From a virus, in the IMG/VR virus record IMGVR_UViG_3300046557_000370, positions 1-35,303 of that record: DNA of 35,303 nt, one strand, 5' to 3'. Below are positions 28,324 to 35,303 of this stretch, piece by piece. The first letter of the stretch is position 1; each line of letters opens with the position of its first letter. Both the position numbers and the translations under genes were made by a program. The notes under the pieces were generated by a model. That model had not been told where the DNA came from. It did not search any database and saw only the letters and a program-made list of their open reading frames with translations.

Positions 28324-28605
28324 ATGCGCGTCTACGTCGAGCACGACATGACCGTGAACCACAGCACGAGCGTGGTCTCCCTGAAGGCCGGTCAGATCAT
28401 CGAGGGCCCGCTGGCGGTGTACCTGGTCGAGTCCAACTGCAACGTCACCATCGAGCAGGACGACCGGCCCGCGCAGGCGGATCCCGCGTCGGCGGTCCCG
28501 GTCGAGGCCGTCGCGCCCACCGGCGAGGAGTCGCACACGCCCGGCAGTGGAGACCAGGACCCCGAGCCGGCCGAGCTGGCCGCCGAGCCCGGGCCGGCCG
28601 AGTAG
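28324..28605 (+). CDS. Small head protein, 93 aa
   Basis: Starts at ATG 28324, with GGAGG 8 bases upstream; an earlier GTG at 28315 lies within that ribosome site. A short beta domain (R-V-Y-V-E-H-D-M, L-K-A-G-Q-I-I) and a long acidic Pro/Ala/Glu tail. Unrecognised. Position after the capsid gene suggests a head accessory or decoration protein. Confidence 0.75.
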   Translation: MRVYVEHDMTVNHSTSVVSLKAGQIIEGPLAVYLVESNCNVTIEQDDRPAQADPASAVPVEAVAPTGEESHTPGSGDQDPEPAELAAEPGPAE

Positions 28606-28608
28606 CCG

Positions 28609-29238
28609 ATGGCTGCCGAGCTGGTCACTGCGGCCGAGCTGTCGGCTTGGGTCGGGAGTACCATCCCGACCCCGCAGGCTGACCTGTTCATCGCGGCGGC
28701 ATCAGCGCTGATCGCCGCCGAGGTCGGCCAGACGCTCACGCAGGTCGCGAACGACACCATCGTGCTCGACGGGACCTCGTCCGAGTGGCTGGCGCTTCCG
28801 CAGCGGCCCGTCACGGCCGTGCACTCGGTGACCATGCAGGACGCCAACCTGTCGCCGATCGTGCTGGACACCTCGCAGTACTCGGTGCGGGGGAACCGGC
28901 TATGGCGGCCCTGGGGCTGGCAGTTCTCGGCGGTGTTCCTGCCGCCGGTGCGGATGCTCGGCTACCAGTACATGACCTATCCGCCTCCGTCGCAGGTCAG
29001 CATCGTCTGCGATCACGGATACCCGGCGGGTGATCCGGGCCTGGAGTTGGCACGCATGGCCGTTTTCACGCTCGGCGCGTCCGTGTTTGCCAACCCGTCC
29101 GGATCCCGGTCGGTGACGGTGGACGACTACTCGGAGAGCTTCGCCGACGCCTATGCCGGAATGCAGCTCCCCCCGGGCACCCGCGCGGCGCTGCGACGCC
29201 GCTACGGACACTCTGTGGGGTCGGTGAATCCGGGATGA
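28609..29238 (+). CDS. Head-tail connector (HK97 gp6-like adaptor)
   Basis: 209 aa. Begins with T-A-A-E-L-S-A-W-V-G and a helix of repeated A/I residues (A-D-L-F-I-A-A-A-S-A-L-I), then L-P-Q-R-P-V-T-A-V beta strands and a late helix, the arrangement of gp6/gp15-type adaptors. It docks below the portal ring. Confidence 0.85.
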   Translation: MAAELVTAAELSAWVGSTIPTPQADLFIAAASALIAAEVGQTLTQVANDTIVLDGTSSEWLALPQRPVTAVHSVTMQDANLSPIVLDTSQYSVRGNRLWRPWGWQFSAVFLPPVRMLGYQYMTYPPPSQVSIVCDHGYPAGDPGLELARMAVFTLGASVFANPSGSRSVTVDDYSESFADAYAGMQLPPGTRAALRRRYGHSVGSVNPG

Positions 29239-29624
29239 GCCTTGCCTCTGTAGTCGCCCGCGGTCAGGCCCGGCACCTGCGTCTGATGGTCGACGCCTGT
29301 ACGGTCACGCGCCCCGGTCCGCGCACCTACGACCCGGTGACGCAGCAGTACACCGACACCACGACGACCGTGTACACCGGCCCGTGCCGCATCAAGATCT
29401 GGCGCGGCCAGGACGAGGAAGCCGCCGAGCAGGAGATCAACGTCCAGCGGTACTACCTCGACCTCCCCCTGTCCGACACCGCGCCGGATGTACGCCGCCG
29501 CGACACGGTCACCATCACCGCCTCGCTGAACGCGGCGCTGGTCGGCCGGGTCCTGATCCTCACCAATGCCGAGGCCGAGACGACCGACACCGCGTTCCGC
29601 ATCACCTGCGAGTTCGCGCAGTGA
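29235..29624 (+). CDS. DUF6093-like head closure (stopper) protein
   Basis: 129 aa, ATG overlapping the previous stop. Pattern D-A-C-T-V-T-R-P-G, Y-T-G-P-C-R-I-K-I-W and L-P-L-S-D-T-A matches the actinophage DUF6093 stopper family, which seals the head after packaging. All-beta. Confidence 0.85.
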   Translation: MSLASVVARGQARHLRLMVDACTVTRPGPRTYDPVTQQYTDTTTTVYTGPCRIKIWRGQDEEAAEQEINVQRYYLDLPLSDTAPDVRRRDTVTITASLNAALVGRVLILTNAEAETTDTAFRITCEFAQ

Positions 29625-30001
29625 GCGAGATGTTCGCCGAGTTCGAGGCGTTCGCGGCCGATCTGGCGGCGGCCCCGGTCCGGCTTGCCGAGCTGCTGCC
29701 ACCGGTGGTGTCCAAGGGCGCGCTGAACATCAAGAACGACTGGCGCGCCAACGCGAGCGGCAACGCCCACGCCCCGCACTACCCGGCGTCGATCACCTAC
29801 GACATCGATGTGCAGCCAGACAAGGCCAGCGCCGAGATCGGCCCGGACAAGGACAAGACGCAGGGCGCGCTCGGCAACATCCTGGAGTTCGGCACGTCGA
29901 AGAACCCGCCGCACAACGACGGCGGCCGTGCGCTGGCAGCCGAGGAGCCGCGCTTCATCGAGGCCTGCGAGGCCGTCGCTGAACAGGCGCTACTGGGATG
30001 A
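29621..30001 (+). CDS. HK97 gp10-like neck protein
   Basis: 126 aa from a GTG in a GTGA overlap. A helix at the start, then L-N-I-K-N-D-W-R, Y-D-I-D-V and L-G-N-I-L-E-F-G-T-S, the pattern of gp10-like tail-completion proteins. It joins the stopper to the tail terminator. Confidence 0.8.
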   Translation: MSEMFAEFEAFAADLAAAPVRLAELLPPVVSKGALNIKNDWRANASGNAHAPHYPASITYDIDVQPDKASAEIGPDKDKTQGALGNILEFGTSKNPPHNDGGRALAAEEPRFIEACEAVAEQALLG

Positions 30002-30417
30002 CCACGCCCGCTTCGGCCGAGCCGCACATCCGCGCGGTGCAGGCCGTACTGGAGGCTGCCCTCCAGCTGCTGCCCACACCGATCCACGCGAAGATCGGCT
30101 CCCGCGACGACACCGAGACGACTGTCGTCGTCATCCACGGCAGCCCCGGCGATGTCACGCCCGGGAGTCTCGGCGACCTGTACTCGGACCTGACGATCCC
30201 GATTCAGCTGACCGCTGTCGGGACCGGTCCGGAACAGGCCTCCGCCTACGCCGATGCCGCCCGGGTCGCGCTGCTGACGGCCCCGCTCACCGTGTCCGGC
30301 CGCAAGGTGTGGCCGCCCCGGCAGACCGGCAACCAGCCGGTGCTGCGCGACGACACCGTCCAGCCGCCGCTGTGGATCTCTACGGCCCAGTACGAGATCA
30401 AGTCCACCCCCGCATAG
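29998..30417 (+). CDS. Tail terminator / completion protein
   Basis: 139 aa, ATG in an ATGA overlap. Short alpha/beta protein with V-V-V-I-H-G, T-I-P-I-Q-L-T-A-V-G and A-R-V-A-L-L strands, as in minor tail-terminator proteins that cap tail length. Assigned mainly from order and size. Confidence 0.8.
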   Translation: MTTPASAEPHIRAVQAVLEAALQLLPTPIHAKIGSRDDTETTVVVIHGSPGDVTPGSLGDLYSDLTIPIQLTAVGTGPEQASAYADAARVALLTAPLTVSGRKVWPPRQTGNQPVLRDDTVQPPLWISTAQYEIKSTPA

Positions 30418-30428
30418 GAGAGGTCTTC

Positions 30429-30767
30429 ATGGCCCTGCTCACCCTTCAGACGATGACGGCCGCCGGGCTCGCCCCGGCGACGGTCGCAGCGACCGGCGGC
30501 GGTGACACCGTGGCGCTGGCCTCGGCGACCGACGACCGCTCGTTTCTTGAAGTCATCAACGGCGGCGGCTCGCCCATCACCGTCACCCTGGCCGACCCGG
30601 GCGCGACCCCGGCCGGCAACTCCGGCACCGCGACCGCGCAGAGCGTCGCCGCCGGTGCCACCAAGCTCTTCCCCCTCAACCCGGCGCTGGTCAACACCAG
30701 CACGGGTCTCATCAGCATCAGCTACTCGGCGGTGACGACTGTGACCGTCGCCGCCATCCGCCGGTAA
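30429..30767 (+). CDS. Small beta-rich head/tail protein, 112 aa
   Basis: ATG with AGGAGAGG upstream. Repeating Thr/Ala/Val strands (G-G-D-T-V-A-L, S-P-I-T-V-T-L, I-S-I-S-Y-S) resemble an Ig-like or trimeric decoration fold. Such proteins are often head decorations or extra tail-tube domains. Function not certain. Confidence 0.75.
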   Translation: MALLTLQTMTAAGLAPATVAATGGGDTVALASATDDRSFLEVINGGGSPITVTLADPGATPAGNSGTATAQSVAAGATKLFPLNPALVNTSTGLISISYSAVTTVTVAAIRR

Positions 30768-30779
30768 GGAGCCCCGACG

Positions 30780-31253
30780 ATGTCCGACCTTTTCGACGAT
30801 GGCAACACACGGGTCAGCTTCGTGTCGTCGATCGCGACCATCTCCGCGCCGACGACCACCGAGCTGAACGCCGGGACCGCCCTGGAGTCCTACATCACTC
30901 CTGCCGGTCTCCAGATCAAGGCGTCCACGGCCGCTGTGGACACCTCGAACATCGCCTCGACCTTCACCACGCAGGGCGTCGGGCGCCGGTCGTTCTCCAT
31001 CACGGTGGAGATGAAGCGGCAGACCCCGACGGACACCGCGTACAACCTGCTTCCGTACCGGACCTCGGGTTACCTGGCGGTGCGGCGCACGAAGGCCGCG
31101 ACGGTCGCCTGGACGTCCGGCGACGTCATCGAGGTGTACCCGGTCACGACCGGTGAGCCGGAGCTGGCCCCGCCCGCGGCGAACGAGGTCGCCAAGTTCA
31201 CCTCTTCGATGATGGTGACCTCCGACCCGAGTACCCGCGCGGTGATCGCGTGA
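30780..31253 (+). CDS. Major tail tube protein
   Basis: 157 aa, ATG with AAGGAGCC upstream. Beta-rich with T-T-T-E-L-N-A-G-T-A-L, Y-I-T-P-A-G-L-Q-I and F-S-I-T-V-E-M-K-R; size and position upstream of the chaperones and tape measure fit the tail tube protein. Confidence 0.88.
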   Translation: MSDLFDDGNTRVSFVSSIATISAPTTTELNAGTALESYITPAGLQIKASTAAVDTSNIASTFTTQGVGRRSFSITVEMKRQTPTDTAYNLLPYRTSGYLAVRRTKAATVAWTSGDVIEVYPVTTGEPELAPPAANEVAKFTSSMMVTSDPSTRAVIA

Positions 31254-31780
31254 CCAAGGGCGTCAGCTTCGACGACGTCATGGCGCTGGCCAAGCCTCGC
31301 GAAACGTCGGTCACGCTGTGTCTGGCGGGCGACCTGGCCGCTGATGCGGACCGGGTCGTCGCGGCGCTGGACGCACTCGATCAGCAGCAGCGGCGGCCGG
31401 GCGCGTCCCTGGCCGACGGTACCGAGCGTGCGCAGCTGACGAAGGAGCTGGAGGAGCTGCGGGAGCTGATGCAGTCCTCGGAGGTCGCCTTCCGCTTCCG
31501 TGCGCTGCCCTCCAAAGAGTACAGCGACATGATCGCCGCGCACCCGAGCCCGGAACCGGGCAAGGAGTTCGACGCGGTCTCGCTTCAGCCGGACATCATC
31601 GCCCGCTGCTGCATCGAGCCGGTGATGACGCGCGAGCAGGTGGACCAGTTGCTCGGCCGCCTCAACGAGCGGCAGCGCGACGAGCTGTTCGGCGGCGCCT
31701 GGTTCGCGAACAACGCGGCCGTCGCCGTCCCTTCCTCGCGCGTCGCCTCCGTGAATCCCCCGCTCTCCGGCGCGAGGTAG
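31250..31780 (+). CDS. Tail assembly chaperone, frameshift donor (gpG-like)
   Basis: 176 aa, GTG in a GTGA overlap. Starts S-F-D-D-V-M-A-L-A-K-P, then coiled-coil E-L-E-E-L-R-E-L-M. It stops at 31780, but the -1 frame stays open past the stop and continues as a zinc-containing domain (to 32097). The slip site is likely T-CCC-CCG at 31756-31762. In long-tailed phages the two products help the tape measure assemble. Confidence 0.9.
   Translation: MTKGVSFDDVMALAKPRETSVTLCLAGDLAADADRVVAALDALDQQQRRPGASLADGTERAQLTKELEELRELMQSSEVAFRFRALPSKEYSDMIAAHPSPEPGKEFDAVSLQPDIIARCCIEPVMTREQVDQLLGRLNERQRDELFGGAWFANNAAVAVPSSRVASVNPPLSGAR
31756..31762 (+). promoter_or_regulatory. Probable -1 frameshift site of the tail chaperone
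   Basis: TCCCCCG lies in zero frame as AAT-CCC-CCG. A -1 slip reads TCC-CCC-GCT and avoids the stop at 31780. It is the longest C-run near the end of the first frame; no strong downstream stem was confirmed. Confidence 0.6.
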
Positions 31781-32097
31781 AGGCGGCGCGGGCCTGGGCC
31801 GTCCCCCGCAGCGTGTTCCTGGGCCGCGTCCCGGTCCCGGGCGAGGCGCTGTGGACGGCTGAGGATCGGGCCTGGGCCATGGCCCTACTGGAGCACGAGG
31901 CCGACACCTGTTCGGGCTGCGGGCAGCCGCGCAGCGAGTCGATGGCCGCCGAGCACGAATTCGACTACCGCCCGACCGCGCTGCGCTGCCACGGCTGCGC
32001 TGCCGTCGCCACGGAGTCGGAGCGCTTCTCCGGACCGAACGCGAACACCAAGGGCCTGATGATCGGGGTCCACCTGGAGGGAGGCCGTCGTGTCTAA
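31757..32097 (+). CDS. Tail chaperone extension reached by -1 frameshift
   Basis: The open -1 frame begins around the slip site with no ribosome site of its own. It continues F-L-G-R-V-P-V-P-G-E-A-L-W, L-L-E-H-E-A-D-T-C and has C-S-G-C-G ... R-C-H-G-C, a four-Cys zinc ribbon common in actinophage gpGT extensions. A GTG at 31813 is in frame but lacks a good ribosome site, so fusion to the upstream product is favoured. Confidence 0.8.
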
Positions 32098-35000
32098 CCG
32101 CACAGTGACCGCGAAGCTCGTCGGCGACTACTCCAGCTACACCCCGAACACGCAGACCGCGGCCAAGGCCACCACGGAGCTCGTCTCCGCGCAGAAGGAG
32201 GCCGCGGCCTCGAACAAGGCCGAGGCTGAGTCCACCGCGAGCTCGGCGACGGCCAAGATCGAGGCCTCGCGCCAGACGCGCCTGCTCACCACGGCACAGC
32301 GCGAAGCCAACGCCGCCGCACGCGAGGCTGCCGCTGCCAACGCCGAGGCGACGGCGACGCTGTCGGCTGCGCAGAAGGAAGTTGCGGCGGCGACCAAGGA
32401 CACCTCCGAGCTCGGCGCTGCCCGTCGCGCCGCCGCTCAGGAGGCACTGTCCGCGGCCGAGAAGGAAGCCGCGGCGGCCGCCGAGACGAAGGCCGCGGCC
32501 GAAGTCCAGGCAAAGTCCGCGACCGCGGCGCTGACCTCGTTCAAGGACGAGACCGCGGCGGCCCGCGAGAACGCCGCGATGCAGGCGACCAACGCCAAGG
32601 CCACCGAGGACGCGGCGGCGAAGCGCACGGAGGCCTACAAGAGCACCAGCAAGGTCGCTCTGGTCGCCGGTGCTGTCCTGGCCGCCGGGTTCTACGAGGC
32701 CGAGAAGGCCACCAGCGACTTCAACAAGAGCCTGTCTACCGTTCAGGCCGTATCCGATGCTTCGGCCTCCGACATGGACAAGCTGCGCGGCGCGGCGCTC
32801 CAGGCGGGCAAGGCCACCGCGTTCACCGCAACCGAGGCCGCCAACGCCGAGGGCGAGCTGGTCAAGGCGGGCGTGTCCGTCAAGGACGTGCTCGGCGGTG
32901 CGCTTCAGGGTTCGCTGTCGCTGGCCGCCGCCGGGAACTTGAACCTCGCGGACGCGGCAACGATCAGCGCGAACGCGATGAACACCTTCGCCTTGAAGGG
33001 TTCGGACGTGGGCCATATCGCCGACGTCTTCGCGGCCGCGGCGAACAAGAGCGCCGCCGATGTGCAGACCCTCGCCTACGCGATGCAACAGGGCGGCCTG
33101 GTCGCCGCGCAGACCGGCCTGTCCTTCGAGGACACCACCGCGGTCCTGGCGGCTTTCGCCGACCGCGGCCTTCAGGGTGCCGACGCTGGTACGTCGCTGA
33201 AGACCATGCTGGAGAAGCTGAACGCGCCCACGTCGCAGGCCTCTGGCCTAATGGCTCAGCTGGGCATCGTGACCTACGACGCGCAGGGGAAGTTCGTCGG
33301 GATCCAACAGATCGCCGGCCAGCTGCACGACAAGCTCGGCACGCTGACCGACGCGCAGCGGAACCAGGCGCTGGCGACCATTTTCGGTAGCGATGCGATC
33401 CGCGCCGCGAGCGTGCTCTACAACCTCGGCGCCGACGGCGTGAAGGGCTATACCCAGGCCGTCAACGACCAGGGCGCCGCTGGCCGGATGGCCGCCGAGC
33501 AGATGAACAACTTCTCCGGTGACCTCAAGCAGCTGAAGGGCAGCATCGACGTCGCCCTGATCCAGGGCGGCTCCGGCGCGAACACTGTGCTGCGCGACAT
33601 GGCACAGAGCGCCACCAAGGCCGTGAATGCTTTCGCCTCGCTGCCCAAGCCGCTCCAGGAGGCGGCGGTCGGCTTCGCAGGCGGCGGCGGTGCGGCGCTC
33701 CTCCTTGTCGGGGGCCTGACCTCGATAGCGGGTAAGGCGGCCTCGACGAAGAAGACGCTGGCCGGGGTGGCGGAGGCGAGCACCGGCATGAAGGGCGCGC
33801 TGGCTTCGGCGGGAAGCTTCATGGCCGGCCCCTGGGGTCTGGCCATCGCTGGCGCCGCCACGGTGATCGGGATCTTCGCCTCGAAGCACCACGAGGCGAA
33901 GGTGGAGGTCGCGTCCTTCACCGACGCCATCAAGGAGGACGGCGACGCGCTCGGCAACGCCACGACCAAGGCCGTCGCGGCCGACCTGGCGTCGAAGGGG
34001 CTTTTCACCACCTTCGAAAAGCTGGGGGTCTCAGCAGCGACCGTTACCGACGCAGCTCTGGGCAACGCGGACGCGCAGTCCAAGTTGGAGGCCGCCACGT
34101 TCGCGGCGTCGAAGGCTCAGGACCTCGGCAGCATGAAGGGCGAGCAGGCCGCCGCAAAGATTATCAAGGCCAAAAACAGCGTCCTCGACTACAGCGGCGC
34201 GCTGAAGGACCAACTGAAGGGGCAGCAGGAGGCGACGGCCGCAACGCAGGACTCCACCGCAGCCACCGGCGCCTCGGCCGCCGAGACCGCGAAGGCCACG
34301 CAGAACGCGAAGGACGCTGCGGCGGCGTCCCTGGCGCAGTCGGCAGGACAGCGCGCCGTTGCCGAAGCTGAGGCGGCCAGCGGCACCGCGACCGCGACAG
34401 CGACCGGCAAGCGGGAGGCCGGCGCGGCGGCCACCGGCAGGCTTGCCAGAGCGATCCGCGAGCAGGCGCTGGCCAGCGACGGCTCAAGCGCGGCCGACAG
34501 GGCCGCCGCCGATGCCGCCGACAAGCACACCCAGTCTCTGTACAAGGCTGCCGACTCGGCGAAGGCGGCAGCCGATGCGGCGTCGAAGAACAAGGATGCG
34601 AACGCGGGCGATGCGAAGGCGACCGCCGACGCGGCGGAAGCCGCCGCTGAGGCCTCCGATGTGCACCAGAGCGGCGTGAAGTGGCTGCTGGCCGTCGCCG
34701 ATGCCGAGGCTGGCGCCGCCGGATCCGCACGCGACCTCGACTCGTCGGTGAAGGATGAGGTCGCGGCGATGAAGGACGCGAAGGACAAGGCGTCGTCGCT
34801 GCGGGACGCCATGGACGCCCTGAACGGGGTCCACATCGCGGCGTCGAAGGCAGCCATCGACGTGCAGCAGAGGGTCGCCGACCTGACGAAGGCGCTGCAC
34901 GAGAACGGCAGGACCTTGGACATCACCACCGAGGCCGGCCGGAACAACATGACGGCGATCGACGACCTCGCGTCGGCGGCCAACAACCACGCGCAGGCGG

Positions 35001-35303
35001 TTGCCGAGGAATCCGGCTCTATCGAGGCGGGGAACAAAGCCTTGGACGCGTCCCGCGATCAGTTCGACGCGGTGCTGAGGTCGGCCGGGCTGTCTACGGG
35101 CCAGATCCAAGAGTTCAACAAGACGCTGCTCAACACGCCGAAGCTCGCGCCGATCACCCTGAAGGTCAGCGCCGATACCTCCTCGGCCAACGCCTCGCTG
35201 AACGCCCTGGCCTCCAAGTTCGCCGGGCTCGTCGTCGGCGGCGGCCCCGGCGGAAAGAAGATCTTCTCTCCCTACGCTACCGGCGGCCTGATCGGCGGTG
35301 TCG
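32090..35303 (+). CDS. Tape measure protein, partial (runs off the right edge)
   Basis: Starts at GTG 32090 (GGAGGGAGG upstream), just inside the stop of the chaperone extension, and remains open for 1071 codons to the window end. Residues about 20-190 are an Ala-rich coiled coil. About 210-430 is the TP901-type tape measure core (F-N-K-S-L-S-T-V-Q-A-V-S, G-L-S-F-E-D-T-T-A-V-L, F-G-S-D-A-I-R-A-A-S-V-L). Membrane-like G-G-G-G-A-A-L-L-L and W-G-L-A-I-A-G-A-A lie near 520-590, followed by repeated Ala/Lys/Glu helices. It sets tail length and may help DNA pass the membrane. Confidence 0.93.
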   Translation, partial: MSNRTVTAKLVGDYSSYTPNTQTAAKATTELVSAQKEAAASNKAEAESTASSATAKIEASRQTRLLTTAQREANAAAREAAAANAEATATLSAAQKEVAAATKDTSELGAARRAAAQEALSAAEKEAAAAAETKAAAEVQAKSATAALTSFKDETAAARENAAMQATNAKATEDAAAKRTEAYKSTSKVALVAGAVLAAGFYEAEKATSDFNKSLSTVQAVSDASASDMDKLRGAALQAGKATAFTATEAANAEGELVKAGVSVKDVLGGALQGSLSLAAAGNLNLADAATISANAMNTFALKGSDVGHIADVFAAAANKSAADVQTLAYAMQQGGLVAAQTGLSFEDTTAVLAAFADRGLQGADAGTSLKTMLEKLNAPTSQASGLMAQLGIVTYDAQGKFVGIQQIAGQLHDKLGTLTDAQRNQALATIFGSDAIRAASVLYNLGADGVKGYTQAVNDQGAAGRMAAEQMNNFSGDLKQLKGSIDVALIQGGSGANTVLRDMAQSATKAVNAFASLPKPLQEAAVGFAGGGGAALLLVGGLTSIAGKAASTKKTLAGVAEASTGMKGALASAGSFMAGPWGLAIAGAATVIGIFASKHHEAKVEVASFTDAIKEDGDALGNATTKAVAADLASKGLFTTFEKLGVSAATVTDAALGNADAQSKLEAATFAASKAQDLGSMKGEQAAAKIIKAKNSVLDYSGALKDQLKGQQEATAATQDSTAATGASAAETAKATQNAKDAAAASLAQSAGQRAVAEAEAASGTATATATGKREAGAAATGRLARAIREQALASDGSSAADRAAADAADKHTQSLYKAADSAKAAADAASKNKDANAGDAKATADAAEAAAEASDVHQSGVKWLLAVADAEAGAAGSARDLDSSVKDEVAAMKDAKDKASSLRDAMDALNGVHIAASKAAIDVQQRVADLTKALHENGRTLDITTEAGRNNMTAIDDLASAANNHAQAVAEESGSIEAGNKALDASRDQFDAVLRSAGLSTGQIQEFNKTLLNTPKLAPITLKVSADTSSANASLNALASKFAGLVVGGGPGGKKIFSPYATGGLIGGV

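Noticed and set aside
26740-28536. Minus-strand open frame of 598 codons over the capsid gene
   Set aside because: Composition is Arg/Gly/His-rich without fold pattern, and it mirrors the codon bias of the capsid gene on the other strand.
31070-33088. Long minus-strand open frame (672 codons)
   Set aside because: It lies opposite the tail tube, chaperone and tape measure genes, which have clear families and order. Long antisense frames are expected at this GC content.

Overview
The window is a temperate phage genome or prophage of a GC-rich actinobacterium. It runs from the integrase and immunity region into the tape measure gene, which leaves the right edge. The host group is inferred from four things: very high third-position GC, frequent GTG starts with 4-base gene overlaps, actinobacterial -10 boxes of TANNNT type, and actinophage-type families such as DUF6093- and DUF6221-like proteins. 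A Streptomyces-like host is plausible but unproven. The late genes belong to a long-tailed, HK97-like phage (siphovirus). No lysis genes are seen; they would lie beyond the right edge.

Layout. 1-1100: a low-complexity edge, then two minus-strand genes of unknown role that may be host or phage. 1189-2589: a large serine integrase. 2653-3893: the immunity switch. It holds a minus-strand Cro/CI-type repressor and a divergent small HTH gene. A small minus-strand gene lies behind the repressor, preceded by a perfect actinobacterial LexA (SOS) box and a 9-codon leader. 3890-9887: a plus-strand early operon with zinc-containing small proteins, an HNH nuclease, a RecE-like exonuclease plus RecT-like annealing protein, a membrane protein and a C5-cytosine methyltransferase. 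9888-10113: a gene-free stretch packed with consecutive hairpins. 10114-12434: more small genes, including four in a row built from one repeated Cys-His-Cys-Cys module. 12449-12709: a lone Phd/YefM-like gene on the minus strand, divergent from the replication initiator at 12928-13776, which carries iteron-like repeats and a probable internal origin. 13773-20919: a long chain of tightly overlapped accessory genes, among them a zinc protein, a nucleotidyltransferase-like protein, an HNH nuclease fused to the repeated zinc module, several very small membrane proteins and a DUF6221-like protein. It is closed by a terminator at 20973-20996. 21016-35303: a small HTH gene, HNH nuclease, small and large terminase, portal, MuF-like protein, scaffold, a short Prp-like cysteine protease, major capsid protein, head-tail connectors, tail terminator, tail tube, two frameshift-linked tail assembly chaperones and the tape measure.

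How it fits together. The integrase and two opposed HTH proteins set lysogeny. The repressor has no visible self-cleaving S24 peptidase domain, so the SOS box next to the small downstream gene suggests induction through a LexA-controlled antirepressor; this is inference. After induction the early operon supplies recombination, DNA methylation and replication from an origin inside the initiator gene, followed by packaging and head-tail assembly. Several control genes (125-aa gene, integrase, Cro-like gene, Phd-like gene) share a TANNNT box exactly 6 bases before the start codon and no Shine-Dalgarno, so they are probably read from leaderless mRNAs, unlike most structural genes.
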